A stretch of 64,000 nt of DNA from JBFXCK01 sp050182275. GTDB taxonomy: Bacteria; Pseudomonadota; Alphaproteobacteria; SHNJ01. Below, in pieces: positions 8,334-17,262 of the stretch. A program made the position numbers and the translations under genes. Each line of letters opens with the position of its first letter. Positions within the stretch are counted from its first letter, which is position 1. The DNA lies in NCBI GenBank assembly GCA_050182275.1, contig JBFXCK010000006.1, positions 27,279 to 91,278 of the forward strand, written 5' to 3'. The notes under the pieces are model-generated. The model saw only the letters and a list, made by a program, of their open reading frames with translations. It ran no database searches and was not told the origin of the DNA.

Positions 8334-9179
8334 TTAAGCGGCTTCATTGCCGGTAACGGTCGCGATATCCGGCGCGTCGGCTGCTTTCATGCCAACCACA
8401 TGATAGCCGCAATCGACATGCAGCACTTCGCCGGTAACGCCGCTGCCCAAGGCAGAAGCCAAATATACAGCAGTGCCGCCCACATCTTCCAAGGTGACAT
8501 TGCGTTTTAAGGGCGCGTTCAATTCATTCCATTTCAGGATATAGCGGAAATCGCCAATCCCGGCGGCGGCTAAAGTTTTGATGGGGCCTGCCGAAATCGC
8601 ATTAACGCGAATATTCTCTTTGCCCAAATCCGAGGCCAAGTACCGCACGCTTGATTCCAGCGCCGCCTTGGCGACACCCATGACATTATAATGCGGCATC
8701 ACACGTTCCGCGCCGGCGTAGGTCAAAGTTAAAAGGGAGCCGCCATTTTTCATGAGCGGCACGGCGCGCTGGCACACGGCGGTGAAGGAGTAACAGGAAA
8801 TTTCCATCGTCTGGCGGAAATTGTTGCGCGAGGTGGCCAGATATTTGCCTTTCAATTCTTCCTTGTCGGAAAAGGCGATTGCATGCACTACAAAATCAAG
8901 CCCGCCCCAATGTTTGGCGACGGCGGTAAAAACGGTATCTAGGCTGGCATCATCATTAGCATCGCACGACATAATCAATTTCACGCCCAAAGATTCGGCC
9001 AAGGGCGTAATACGCTTTAAAAAAGGCTCGCCTTGATAAGTAAAGGCCAATTCAGCCCCTTGCGCGTGCAGGGCTTGAGCGATTCCCCAGGCAATCGAAC
9101 GGTCATTGGCAACGCCCATAATCAGGCCGCGTTTGCCTTTCATCAGCGTGCCGGTGGGTAGGGAAGGGGTGTCGCTCAT
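8334..9179 (-). CDS. fabI: Enoyl-[acyl-carrier-protein] reductase (NADH)
   Basis: A 281-residue short-chain-dehydrogenase-fold enzyme of the FabI type. It has the FabI-style nucleotide motif GLIMGVANDRSIAWGIA, the active-site segment YAGAERVMPHYNVMGVAKAA with the Tyr and Lys of the YxxxxxxK pair, and the C-terminal GEVLHVDCGYHVVGM. FabI reduces trans-2-enoyl-ACP in the last step of each fatty-acid elongation cycle and is the target of triclosan-type inhibitors. The first ten residues before GKRGLIMG and the last twenty are slightly longer than in E. coli. ATG at 9179 is preceded on the minus strand by a purine-rich GCAGGAGG, a good ribosome binding site. Confidence 0.95.
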   Translation of the reverse strand: MSDTPSLPTGTLMKGKRGLIMGVANDRSIAWGIAQALHAQGAELAFTYQGEPFLKRITPLAESLGVKLIMSCDANDDASLDTVFTAVAKHWGGLDFVVHAIAFSDKEELKGKYLATSRNNFRQTMEISCYSFTAVCQRAVPLMKNGGSLLTLTYAGAERVMPHYNVMGVAKAALESSVRYLASDLGKENIRVNAISAGPIKTLAAAGIGDFRYILKWNELNAPLKRNVTLEDVGGTAVYLASALGSGVTGEVLHVDCGYHVVGMKAADAPDIATVTGNEAA

Positions 9180-9255
9180 TACATTGCCTCCTGCGGGGGT
9201 GAAGATATGCCGCTATGCTAGTTACTATGGCCTGGGCGTGAATGTCAATTTCCCT

Positions 9256-10233
9256 TTAAATCTCGAGTTTGTCTAAAGCGGCCCTGGGGTTGTACTTATT
9301 TTTACGGCTCCATTTTTCGATGAAGTCGTTCAAATCCCGGTCAGTTTTTTCGGGCAAGGCGATTTTCAATTTCACATACTGATCGCCACGGGTTTTGCTG
9401 GCTGGGTTAAGAATTCCTTTGCCTTTCAGGCGCAGCATGGTGTCGGTGTTGGAGTTTTTTGGCACAGCGACATTGACCCGGCCATCGATAGTCGGAACAT
9501 TCAAGCTGCCGCCCGCTACCGCCTCATGAAGGGTTATAGGAACTTCTAGGATCAAATCCAAGCCGCGGCGGGTGAAAAAGGGATGCGGCGCCACATTCAA
9601 CTGCACATAGGCATCGCCTGCTTGGCCACCCACCAAATCGACATTGCCCTGGCCTTTTAAGCGCAAATTTTGCTTGTCTTCCGAAGCGGGCGGGATAGTG
9701 ACGGCAATAGTCCGGCCATTTTCCAGCACTAAGGATTTTTTCGCGCCCCGCGCTGCGTCAAAGAAGCCGATATTCAACACATAATGCACATCGCTTCCCG
9801 GCACAGGCCGGGCGCGGGAATAAGGCGATTCGGCGCGGGTGCGCTCCTTTGGTTTGCGTTGTTTGCGCATACTGGCGAAAATATCGGCGATAATGTCGTC
9901 CATTTCGGGTCCGCGGTTGAAATGGGGGCCGCCGCCCTCCTCGAAGGAATAAGAAAAATCTTGCCAGTTGGCGCGCTGGCCGCCGCCGGAACGGCCGCCA
10001 AAACCTTGCGGGTTGCCTTGCGCGTCGATTTCACCGCTGTCAAAGCGCCGGCGTTTTTTTTCATCGCCGATAATGTCATAAGCGGCCGAGATTTCCTTAA
10101 AACTTTTTTCCGAAGCTTTATCATTGGGATTTTGGTCGGGATGATATTTTTTGGCCAGTTTGCGATAGGCCTTTTTAATTTCATCGGGACTGGCGCTGCG
10201 GCTAACGCCTAAAATCGTATAAGGGTCTCTCAT
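9256..10233 (-). CDS. DnaJ-class cochaperone without zinc finger (CbpA-like)
   Basis: A 325-residue type II J-protein. The J domain occupies residues 1-70 with the HPD tripeptide in KKYHPDQNPNDKAS, which stimulates DnaK ATPase. A Gly/Ser-rich linker (about 72-115) follows, then two CTD beta-sandwich substrate-binding domains, seen in FDAARGAKKSLVLENGRTI and KGKGILNPASKTRGDQYVKL. The Cys-rich zinc finger of true DnaJ is absent. It acts in the cytoplasm in protein folding and possibly DNA binding as for CbpA. It is a single leftward gene; the terminator at 10262-10290 separates it from the lipoprotein gene. Confidence 0.92.
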   Translation of the reverse strand: MRDPYTILGVSRSASPDEIKKAYRKLAKKYHPDQNPNDKASEKSFKEISAAYDIIGDEKKRRRFDSGEIDAQGNPQGFGGRSGGGQRANWQDFSYSFEEGGGPHFNRGPEMDDIIADIFASMRKQRKPKERTRAESPYSRARPVPGSDVHYVLNIGFFDAARGAKKSLVLENGRTIAVTIPPASEDKQNLRLKGQGNVDLVGGQAGDAYVQLNVAPHPFFTRRGLDLILEVPITLHEAVAGGSLNVPTIDGRVNVAVPKNSNTDTMLRLKGKGILNPASKTRGDQYVKLKIALPEKTDRDLNDFIEKWSRKNKYNPRAALDKLEI

Positions 10234-10261
10234 GGGGCCTACTATAGCGTAGTTGTAAAAT

Positions 10262-10290
10262 AAAAAAAGGACGGGGTTTAAAACCCGTCC
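10262..10290 (-). terminator. Rho-independent terminator after the lipoprotein gene
   Basis: Read on the minus strand, the 7-bp perfect stem GGACGGG/CCCGTCC (10269-10275 with 10284-10290) is followed by a run of seven T. It lies 26 bases after the stop of the glycine-zipper lipoprotein gene and 29 bases before the dnaJ-like start, so it should end lipoprotein transcripts. Confidence 0.88.
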
Positions 10291-10315
10291 TTTCTTGATA
10301 AAGTATCAGGCTTTA

Positions 10316-10780
10316 CTAGCTCTTGATTTGCCAATCGCCCGAATCATCGCGGCAGGCGGTGCCATAGGCCTGTTCGCTGCGGCCACCCACTTGAATGGTT
10401 TGGGTGTATTCGCGGCACACTTGGCCGTCGGTGTTATAGGTGCGGATAGGGGTAACCGAGCCCGAATTGCCTGAATCGGGATTGCGCCAGTAAACCGGTT
10501 GGTTGCTGCGGCCGGTTTCAAAAGCGCTATAAGCAGCGCGGTTGGCATAAGAGCGGTCGGCGGCATCCAACGATTTGCCGATTTCACTGCCGGCATAAGC
10601 GCCAAGCAAGGTGCCGATCGCGATCGCTGCGGTTTGGCCGCGGCCGCCGCCAATATTATGGCCGACCACTGCCCCGCCGGCGGCACCCAGCAAAGTGCCG
10701 ATATTTTGCTTAGGCCCAGCGCCTTCAGCGCAGGCGGTTACAAACACTGTAACAAGCAGGGATAGAAGGAGTTTTTTCAT
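10316..10780 (-). CDS. Outer-membrane lipoprotein, glycine-zipper (17 kDa antigen-like)
   Basis: A 154-residue lipoprotein. The signal peptide ends in a lipobox with Cys17 (VFVTAC). Next comes a glycine zipper (GTLLGAAGGAVVGHNIGGG and GTLLGAYAGSEIG), then a polar C-terminal domain with a conserved-looking CREYTQTIQVGGRSEQAYG segment. This layout matches the rickettsial 17 kDa surface antigen family (glycine-zipper 2TM) common in alphaproteobacteria. The protein is expected in the outer membrane with a structural or stress role; a precise function is not known. It is monocistronic, with the terminator at 10262-10290 downstream. The internal Cys pair in the C-terminal domain may form a disulfide. 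Confidence 0.85.
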   Translation of the reverse strand: MKKLLLSLLVTVFVTACAEGAGPKQNIGTLLGAAGGAVVGHNIGGGRGQTAAIAIGTLLGAYAGSEIGKSLDAADRSYANRAAYSAFETGRSNQPVYWRNPDSGNSGSVTPIRTYNTDGQVCREYTQTIQVGGRSEQAYGTACRDDSGDWQIKS

Positions 10781-10959
10781 AGGATTTACCTCGTTAACGG
10801 AAAAAGATGATAAAAAAATTATAGGTGAAAGACCCCTCTTCTGTAAAGAATGCTATTTGTTTTATACCGTTTGACTATGGCCGAATTGCGACCATCGTCT
10901 TTCATTTAACGCCATGATATGTAATATTTTTTACGTTCCCTGCTTCGAGCTTCATTTTT

Positions 10960-11571
10960 ATGCCCCAATTCAACACCGCCGATGACAACATCTTGCGCTT
11001 CAATCCGTTGGAGCTGTTCAAGAATTGGTATGAGGAGGCCATCGTCAGCGAACCCGAAGACCCCAATGCCATGAGCTTGGCAACGGTGGATGAGGACGGC
11101 CGCCCCAGCGTGCGGATAGTCTTATTAAAGGAATTCGGTGAGGCGGGCTTTATTTTTTATACCCACCGTCCCAGCCGTAAGGGCAAAGCCTTGCTGGCGC
11201 GCCCTTTTGCAGCGCTATGCTTGCATTGGAAGTCGCTGCGCCGCCAAATCCGCCTGGAAGGGCCGGTGCAAGAAGTGCCGGAAAGCATGGCCGATGACTA
11301 TTTCGCGACCCGGCCCCGGCTTAATCAATTGGGGGCGTGGGCGAGCCGGCAATCGGAAATTTTGCCCTCGGCGGGGGAATTCGAGCAACGGCTGGAAGAA
11401 GTCACGCGTAAATTTGAAGGCCAGAAAGTGCCACGCCCGCCTTATTGGACAGGATTTTCTTTAATGCCTGACAGCATAGAGTTTTGGCAGCAACAACCAA
11501 ACCGCTGGCATCAGCGCGTGATTTTCACTAAAACAAAAACGGGATGGGATTCAACCAGGCTTTATCCATGA
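10960..11571 (+). CDS. pdxH: Pyridoxamine 5'-phosphate oxidase
   Basis: A 203-residue flavoenzyme that oxidises pyridoxine or pyridoxamine 5'-phosphate to pyridoxal 5'-phosphate. FMN-binding segments are visible: RIVLLKEFGEAGFIFYTHRP near residue 47, SRKGKALLARPFAALCLHW, and RQIRLEGPVQ. The family's C-terminal signature is present as a WHQRVIF strand and the terminal RLYP, with the substrate-binding region PPYWTGFSL before it. Length is typical. The stop TGA overlaps the start of the following cation exporter gene as ATGA at 11568-11571, so the two are translationally coupled. Confidence 0.95.
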   Translation: MPQFNTADDNILRFNPLELFKNWYEEAIVSEPEDPNAMSLATVDEDGRPSVRIVLLKEFGEAGFIFYTHRPSRKGKALLARPFAALCLHWKSLRRQIRLEGPVQEVPESMADDYFATRPRLNQLGAWASRQSEILPSAGEFEQRLEEVTRKFEGQKVPRPPYWTGFSLMPDSIEFWQQQPNRWHQRVIFTKTKTGWDSTRLYP

Positions 11572-12467
11572 CCTTATTCAATGATCCGCAACGCCTTACC
11601 CGTTTTACCGCCGTCTTAGCCATAGCGGTTGCAACCGTGTTAGCTGTAATCAAAGCCGTTACCTGGCTTTTGACCGGCTCGCTTGGCATGCTGGCGACGG
11701 CCGTCGATTCTTTGCTTGATGTTGGCATGTCGGGCATTAGCCTGTTCGCCATCCGCGCGGCGCAACGCCCGCCCGACCGCGAGCACCGTTTTGGCCATGG
11801 CAAGGCAGAGCCTTTGGCTGCCATGGCGCAAGGCGCTTTCATCGCCGGTTCTTCGCTTTTATTGCTGATGGAAGCCGGACGCCGCTTGCAAGAGCCGGTG
11901 ATATTAGAACAAACCTCCACCGGCTTTGCCGTGATGGTGCTGGCGATAGTCATGACATTGCTATTGGTGGCTTGGCAATATTGGGTGGTGCGGCGCACGC
12001 AATCTTTAGCAATTGCTGCTGACATGACGCATTACCGTGTTGATATTCTGGTCAATGTGTTTGTCATGATCGGCTTGGTTTTGGTCAATGCGACACAAAA
12101 AGCATGGATTGACTCAGCCATCGCCGCCAGTTTGGCGGTATATTTGCTGCGCACCAGCTGGCAAATCAGCAAACAAGCGTTAGACATGCTTCTTGATCGC
12201 GAATTGCCGGATGATGAGCGGGAAAAAATCGGCACGCTTATCCGCGCCGAACCTTCGGTGCGCGATTTCCATGATTTGCGCACCCGCGCCGCCGGATCCG
12301 CCCGCTTTATTCAGTTCCATTTGGAATTGGATAGCGATTTAACCTTGGCCGAGGCGCATGAAGTAACCGACCGGGTGGAAAAGGCAATCGAGGCGTTGTA
12401 TCCCGAAACCCATGTAGCGATTCACCAAGAACCTTACGGCATCGAGGATCACCGTGACAATTTCTAA
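11568..12467 (+). CDS. Cation diffusion facilitator (FieF-like)
   Basis: A 299-residue CDF transporter exporting divalent cations from the cytoplasm by proton antiport. The FieF signature HRFGHGKAEPLAAMAQG is present, with Asp residues in TAVDSLLDVGMSG (TM2) and ADMTHYRVDILVN (TM5) that make the transport site. A cytoplasmic domain with His residues follows (HDLRTRAAGS, HVAIHQEPYG). I use ATG 11568, which overlaps the pdxH stop as ATGA; an upstream in-frame ATG at 11544 would lie deep in pdxH. Iron, zinc or manganese are possible substrates. The C-terminus overlaps the SDR gene start by 14 bases. Confidence 0.9.
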   Translation: MTLFNDPQRLTRFTAVLAIAVATVLAVIKAVTWLLTGSLGMLATAVDSLLDVGMSGISLFAIRAAQRPPDREHRFGHGKAEPLAAMAQGAFIAGSSLLLLMEAGRRLQEPVILEQTSTGFAVMVLAIVMTLLLVAWQYWVVRRTQSLAIAADMTHYRVDILVNVFVMIGLVLVNATQKAWIDSAIAASLAVYLLRTSWQISKQALDMLLDRELPDDEREKIGTLIRAEPSVRDFHDLRTRAAGSARFIQFHLELDSDLTLAEAHEVTDRVEKAIEALYPETHVAIHQEPYGIEDHRDNF

Positions 12468-13218
12468 AAAAGTCATTTGGATTACCGGCGCTTCTTCCGG
12501 CATTGGCCGTGCGCTGGCGTTGCGTCTCGCGGAAGAGGGGCATGATATAGCGGTCTCTGCGCGGCGGGAAGAAGAGCTGCTTCATGTCATGGAAGAAGCC
12601 AGCAGCATGGCCGGGAAAATCATCCCTTTTACGCTGGATGTAGTTGACGCCAAGGCCAATCAGAATGTGGCCGCGGCAATTGAAAACAAATTGGGGCCGA
12701 TCGACATCGCCATTTTCGGCGCCGGCTATCATGAAGAAGTAAGGTTGGAAAATTTTAAGCTCGACACTTTCCACCGATTAATGGATATCAATTTTTTTGG
12801 CGTTGTTAATGGAGTGAATGCGGTGCTGCCAAGTTTTAAGCGCCGGAGTGCTGGGCATATCGCCATTATTTCCTCGGTCGCGGGCTATCGCGGCTTGCCG
12901 GTGGCCTCGGCTTACGGCGCCACCAAGGCGGCGTTGATTAATTTTGCCGAAAGCATCAATTTCGATGCGCGGCATATGGGGATTAAGGTGCAAATCATCA
13001 ATCCAGGATTTGTTAAAACGCCTTTGACCGATAAAAACCGGTTTCCCATGCCGTTTTTAATTCCGGCGGAGGAGGCGGCCAATAAAATCGCTAAAGGCTT
13101 GCGGCGCAATAAATTTGAAATCGCCTTTCCGTGGATGTTTGTCAGTATCTTAAAAATTTTAAAGCAATTGCCCGATAGCTGGTATTTCAGGCTGGTTGCC
13201 AAGGCGACGGGGAAATAA
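12454..13218 (+). CDS. Short-chain dehydrogenase/reductase
   Basis: A 254-residue SDR-fold oxidoreductase. The nucleotide motif is TGASSGIGRALALRLAEEG (NADPH-type, with Arg after GIG), the catalytic segment SSVAGYRGLPVASAYGATKAA carries the Ser, Tyr and Lys, and a C-terminal hydrophobic or basic region may associate with the membrane. The start is GTG at 12454, inside the last codons of the CDF gene. It is directly followed by the SnoaL-like gene, which begins on the last base of its stop codon. Its position next to the CFA-synthase cluster suggests action on a fatty-acid or lipid derivative; the substrate is unknown. Confidence 0.88.
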   Translation: MTISKKVIWITGASSGIGRALALRLAEEGHDIAVSARREEELLHVMEEASSMAGKIIPFTLDVVDAKANQNVAAAIENKLGPIDIAIFGAGYHEEVRLENFKLDTFHRLMDINFFGVVNGVNAVLPSFKRRSAGHIAIISSVAGYRGLPVASAYGATKAALINFAESINFDARHMGIKVQIINPGFVKTPLTDKNRFPMPFLIPAEEAANKIAKGLRRNKFEIAFPWMFVSILKILKQLPDSWYFRLVAKATGK

Positions 13219-13649
13219 TGATCGAAGAAGCTCTTAAAAACTATATTGCTTATTACGAAAAGCTGACCCCTGCCACTATCGGCGATTTGCGGCAATTGGC
13301 GGCGGCGGATATGTATTTTGAAGATCCGTTCAACAAATTTACCGGTGTTGAAAAGCTGATCGCGCTTTATCAAAAAATGTATCAGGTGATGGATAATCCG
13401 CGCTTTGTTATTTTACATTCTGCGGCATCAGGCAATCAGGCCTATATTCATTGGCATATGTTTTATTATCTGAAGGGTAAAAAGCAAGAACACAAAATTG
13501 ATGGCATTAGTTTGGCTGTTTTCAGTGAAGGCGGAAAACTAATCAGCCATATTGATTATTGGGATGCCGGCCAGGCGGTATATGCGCAGATTCCAGTGCT
13601 GGGCAGCATTATCCGTTTTATCCGGCGGAAATTAGGCGCCGCGGATTAA
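13218..13649 (+). CDS. SnoaL-like / NTF2-fold protein
   Basis: A 143-residue protein with the small cone-shaped SnoaL/NTF2 fold, inferred from the pattern of an N-terminal helix (IEEALKNYIAYYEKL), a segment DMYFEDPFNKFTGVEKLIAL typical of the family, and strands ending in DGISLAVFSEGGKLISHIDYW. Such proteins bind small hydrophobic substrates or act as enzymes without a cofactor. It overlaps the SDR stop by one base (TAATG) and its 3' end overlaps the convergent cfa gene by 18 bases. Neighbours of this type recur beside CFA-like genes in alphaproteobacteria, so a role in lipid modification is inferred. Confidence 0.8.
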   Translation: MIEEALKNYIAYYEKLTPATIGDLRQLAAADMYFEDPFNKFTGVEKLIALYQKMYQVMDNPRFVILHSAASGNQAYIHWHMFYYLKGKKQEHKIDGISLAVFSEGGKLISHIDYWDAGQAVYAQIPVLGSIIRFIRRKLGAAD

Positions 13650-14921
13650 GGCGATTTGCCGTACATCGATTGTGTTGATCTTAAAGCCCGCCTCGCAATA
13701 GCCAAGATAATAGCGCCACATGCGCTGAAAGCGTTCATCAAAGCCCATGCGTTCAATTTTACCCCAGGCGGCATCGAAACGGTTGCGCCATTCATGCAAG
13801 GTGCGGGCGTAATGCAGGCCATAACCGTTATTGGCGGCCATGGTAAAACCCGCTTCATCAATCAGCTTTGCTAAAATGGAAGGCGAAGGGAGCATGCCGC
13901 CCGGAAATACGTAACGCTGAATAAAATCGGGGCAGCGTTTGTAATTTTCAAAACGGTCGTCATGGATAGTAATCAATTGCATTACGGCGCGGCCTTCCGG
14001 TTTTAAGACGCTGTATAATTTATCAAAAAACACCGGCCAATATTTTTCGCCGACAGCTTCGAACATTTCAATCGAAACCACGCGGTCGAATTTTTGCTCA
14101 ATTTCGCGGTAATCGCGCATAAGAATTTTCACGCGGTCGCCCAAACCCGCCTTCAAGGCGCGCTGACGGGCGAATTCGGCATGCTCTTGGGAGTTGGTGA
14201 TGGCGGTGACGTTGCAGGCGTAATTCTTGGCCAAAAATTCCGCCATGCCGCCCCAGCCGCAGCCGATTTCCAAAACTTCCTGGCCGGGCTGAATTTGCAA
14301 AAGACCGGCCAAATGGCGGTATTTATTATATTGCGCTTCTTCCAGGCTTTGCCGTTCATGGGCATAAATCGCCGAAGAATAGGTCATGCTGGCATCCAGC
14401 CATTCAGCATAGAAACTGTTGCCGATGTCATAATGATAGGCAATGTTGCGTTTGGCTTGGCGCTTGGTGTTGGCTTGCAAGAAATGCCATATGCGGCGGA
14501 AAAAATGCACCCAAGATTGGCCATAGAAAGGGGCAAGCAGCGTGTCTTCATTGCTCATCCACCAGTCCATGATGGCGGTGATATCGGGGCTGTCCCATTC
14601 GCCATCCAAATAACATTCGGCGAAAGCCAAATCGCCGCCCAATAAAACTTTGCCGGGCACTTTGATGTCTTTTAATTTAAGCACGGCATTGTGTCCGGGT
14701 TCGGCGCCGCCGAAAATAAAAGCCTGATTATTTGGCAAAATCAACGTCATCGTGCCGCGTTTTGAACGGTCCAAAAACTGCACCGCCATACGCAGGCCGC
14801 GGCTTAGTTTGCTGGCGGCTTCTTCGCGCCGGTCAGGGGTAATAATGTCGATACCGCTTAAATAGGCTTGTTCAGCGGCAGGTTTGGGAAAATTTTCGAC
14901 AGTGGCAAGCTGAGCGCTCAT
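13632..14921 (-). CDS. cfa: Cyclopropane-fatty-acyl-phospholipid synthase family methyltransferase
   Basis: A 429-residue SAM-dependent enzyme of the CFA synthase family. An N-terminal lipid-binding-like region (about 1-130) precedes the Rossmann domain with VLEIGCGWGGMAEFLAKN, followed by the family signature around ENYKRCPDFIQRYVFPGG. CFA synthases transfer a methylene group to unsaturated acyl chains of membrane phospholipids; relatives of this subtype can instead make methylated or furan fatty acids, so the exact product is open. It starts the 3' part of a leftward set FAD oxidoreductase - DUF1365 - cfa; the gap to the DUF1365 stop is 40 bases. Length is typical. Confidence 0.9.
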   Translation of the reverse strand: MSAQLATVENFPKPAAEQAYLSGIDIITPDRREEAASKLSRGLRMAVQFLDRSKRGTMTLILPNNQAFIFGGAEPGHNAVLKLKDIKVPGKVLLGGDLAFAECYLDGEWDSPDITAIMDWWMSNEDTLLAPFYGQSWVHFFRRIWHFLQANTKRQAKRNIAYHYDIGNSFYAEWLDASMTYSSAIYAHERQSLEEAQYNKYRHLAGLLQIQPGQEVLEIGCGWGGMAEFLAKNYACNVTAITNSQEHAEFARQRALKAGLGDRVKILMRDYREIEQKFDRVVSIEMFEAVGEKYWPVFFDKLYSVLKPEGRAVMQLITIHDDRFENYKRCPDFIQRYVFPGGMLPSPSILAKLIDEAGFTMAANNGYGLHYARTLHEWRNRFDAAWGKIERMGFDERFQRMWRYYLGYCEAGFKINTIDVRQIALIRGA

Positions 14922-14961
14922 AAGTTTTCTCCTGTAAGGGGATGTTTAGCTTATAATTATT

Positions 14962-15729
14962 TTATTTGCCATAGGTCACTTCAACCGGGGGCGGGGCAGG
15001 GCGCTTATAATATCGAGCGCCTTTGACCCATAATTTCAAGGCATCCCAATGAATTCCGGCAATGACTTTGAGGGTTAAAAGCGGATGAGTGAATAATTTT
15101 TTCACCAGATTTTGATCATTCAGCATTTCCGCTCGCGCCACATGGGTGGCGATCAAAACCTCTTTGTCGCCCTGGCTTTGGCGGATGAGGAATGAAAAAT
15201 CGTCACCAGGCGGGGTGATGCGGAAGCGGTAATGGCAATCCATCGGAATGAAGGGCGAAACGTAAAATAATTTTTGGCAAGATTGTAAAATGGCTTTGCC
15301 CTTAATTTGATCATCGCCGACGGGCAGCAAATAGCTGTGCATTTCTTTGAAAGTATTGCGCACTTGATAAAGAATCGCCGCAAGCTTTCCTTGTTTATAG
15401 CAAAAATAAACGCTGATCGGATTAAACACATAATTAAAAATCCGCGGCAGGCAGAGCAAATAAATTTTTTCACCCTGCAGATCAAGCCCGATATTTTGAC
15501 AATGTTTTTCAATCCAGGCGCGTAAAGAACTGCCGTCGCGCGGGCCATGATCCTTATCAAAGAAAGAAAAAATATTTTTCTTATTATAAGAAAAAAATCG
15601 CAAATTTTGATGTAAAGCCGGCAGCTCATCCAAATCGGCATATAAAGAAAACACCCGGTAGCTTAAACGGTGGCCAAAGGGCGCCAAGCGGCGGTGCATG
15701 ACATGGCCGGTGTAAAGGCGGGAATTCAT
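14962..15729 (-). CDS. DUF1365 family protein
   Basis: A 255-residue protein of DUF1365, recognised from the N-terminal RLYTGHVMHRRLAPFGHRLSYRV (first 20 residues typical), the FNPISVYFCYKQGKLAAIL strand region and the family's ETH/EMHSYLLP segment. Its biochemical role is not known; it almost always neighbours an FAD oxidoreductase and a CFA-synthase-like gene. I take ATG 15729 as the start because it overlaps the upstream stop as ATGA (15729-15726); an in-frame upstream start at 15762 would lie inside the oxidoreductase gene. No membrane helix is obvious. Confidence 0.87.
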   Translation of the reverse strand: MNSRLYTGHVMHRRLAPFGHRLSYRVFSLYADLDELPALHQNLRFFSYNKKNIFSFFDKDHGPRDGSSLRAWIEKHCQNIGLDLQGEKIYLLCLPRIFNYVFNPISVYFCYKQGKLAAILYQVRNTFKEMHSYLLPVGDDQIKGKAILQSCQKLFYVSPFIPMDCHYRFRITPPGDDFSFLIRQSQGDKEVLIATHVARAEMLNDQNLVKKLFTHPLLTLKVIAGIHWDALKLWVKGARYYKRPAPPPVEVTYGK

Positions 15730-17012
15730 GCGGCTAGCCGCCTCTCTTCCGCCGCTAACCAAGGAGCAGTTACGCCCAGCTTTTCAGCCACGGCGATTGC
15801 GGCTTTAAGCCCGTCTTCATGAAACCCATAACCGCAATAACTGCCGCAGAAATAAGTGTTGTTAATACCTTGAAGGGCAGGAATTTTGGTTTGCGCCGCC
15901 ATCGCCCCGGCATTGTAAAGCGGGTGGTCATAGTCATAAACCCCATGCACTTTTTCCGGCATGAAAGGCGGGTTGAGCGTGACGAAAAGGGGATAGGTTG
16001 AATCGATATTTTGTAAATTGTTCATCCAATAAGTTGTATAAAGTTTGTCGCTTTGATTCTTAGTCGATAAATAATTCCAGCTTGACCAGATCTGACGCAA
16101 TTTCGGCATCAGCCGCGCATCGCTATGAAGGACGGCTTGGTTTTTTTCATAAGCAAAGCAAGACAAGGTGCGGCGTTCTTCATCACTTGGATCTTGCAGC
16201 AGCTTCAAGGCCTGATCGCCGTGACAGGCTAAAACCGCTTTATCGAAAATATAATTTTGATCGGCGCTGATCTGAACTTTGCCATTAATGCGCCGGATAT
16301 TTTTGACGGTGGAAAATTTTACATTCTCTAAGTCACGGGCGATGCGCTTAACATATTCGCGGCTGCCGCCGCTCACCGTGCGCCATTGCGGACGCTGATT
16401 AACTTGCAAAAGGCCGTGATTATCGCAAAAGCGCAGGAAGCTAAGGGCTGGGAATTCCAGCATCTTTTCCGCTGTTGTCGACCAAATCGCTGCACCCATC
16501 GGCAATAAATGATAATCGATAAATTCTTGGCAATATTTTCCCGCCCTCAAATATTCATCCAAAGATAAATCGCTAACCGGATCGGTTTTCAGCCAAGCGG
16601 TGCTTTCTTTATAAAAGCGCAGCAGATCGAGAAGCATTTTATAAAAACCGGGGCGAAGCCAATTGCGCTTTTGCGCAAAAGTTTGGCCTAAAGTGCTGGT
16701 GCCATATTCCAGCCAGCCATCTTTAAGGCTAACGGCCAGCGACATATCGCTTTTTTGGGTTTTAACGTCTAGTTCCTTGAAAAAGGCAATTAAATTGGGA
16801 TAGGTCCAGTCATTATAAACAATAAAGCCGGTATCAACCGCAACCGAATGATTGCCGAATTTCGCCTCAACCGTGTGGCTGTGCCCGCCCAAATAATCAT
16901 TGGCCTCGAACAAGGTCACGCTATAGCGTTGCCGTAAGAGCCAAGCGGCGCTTAAACCTGAAATGCCGGAACCGATAACAGCAAGGGAAGGCCGATGAGC
17001 CATGGTATTCAT
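15726..17012 (-). CDS. FAD-dependent oxidoreductase (NAD(P)-binding Rossmann, amine-oxidase-like)
   Basis: A 428-residue flavoprotein. The dinucleotide-binding motif is AVIGSGISGLSAAWLL at residues 9-24, followed by FEANDYLGGHSHTVE, typical of the amine oxidase/phytoene desaturase superfamily. The C-terminal FAD motif FCGSYCGYGFHEDGLKAA is clear. It is the first gene of the leftward operon with DUF1365 and cfa. In alphaproteobacteria such trios are linked to modification of unsaturated membrane lipids and, in Rhodobacter, to the photo-oxidative stress regulon; here the oxidised substrate is inferred to be an acyl chain. Start ATG at 17012; a second ATG three codons later is possible. Confidence 0.88.
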   Translation of the reverse strand: MNTMAHRPSLAVIGSGISGLSAAWLLRQRYSVTLFEANDYLGGHSHTVEAKFGNHSVAVDTGFIVYNDWTYPNLIAFFKELDVKTQKSDMSLAVSLKDGWLEYGTSTLGQTFAQKRNWLRPGFYKMLLDLLRFYKESTAWLKTDPVSDLSLDEYLRAGKYCQEFIDYHLLPMGAAIWSTTAEKMLEFPALSFLRFCDNHGLLQVNQRPQWRTVSGGSREYVKRIARDLENVKFSTVKNIRRINGKVQISADQNYIFDKAVLACHGDQALKLLQDPSDEERRTLSCFAYEKNQAVLHSDARLMPKLRQIWSSWNYLSTKNQSDKLYTTYWMNNLQNIDSTYPLFVTLNPPFMPEKVHGVYDYDHPLYNAGAMAAQTKIPALQGINNTYFCGSYCGYGFHEDGLKAAIAVAEKLGVTAPWLAAEERRLAA

Positions 17013-17262
17013 CTTTTGGTCTTAGCATTTTCCTTAAAAGGAGCGATAGGGGGGATATCTGGGGATGAACGGTTAAAAGCCTATAAAGAAGGCATGCTGC
17101 GCCCAAATTTTGCCATAGTCGTCCCTGATTTTAAGCCCGCTTCTGGTAATGGCTTTACCTATACCCTTTTATAATTTTCTTATGGTGGCGGTTCCAGCTA
17201 TAAACAGTAAGCGATCTCATGTCAGGCATGGTGTCTGGCAATTTTCCAATTGGAGGAACTTC

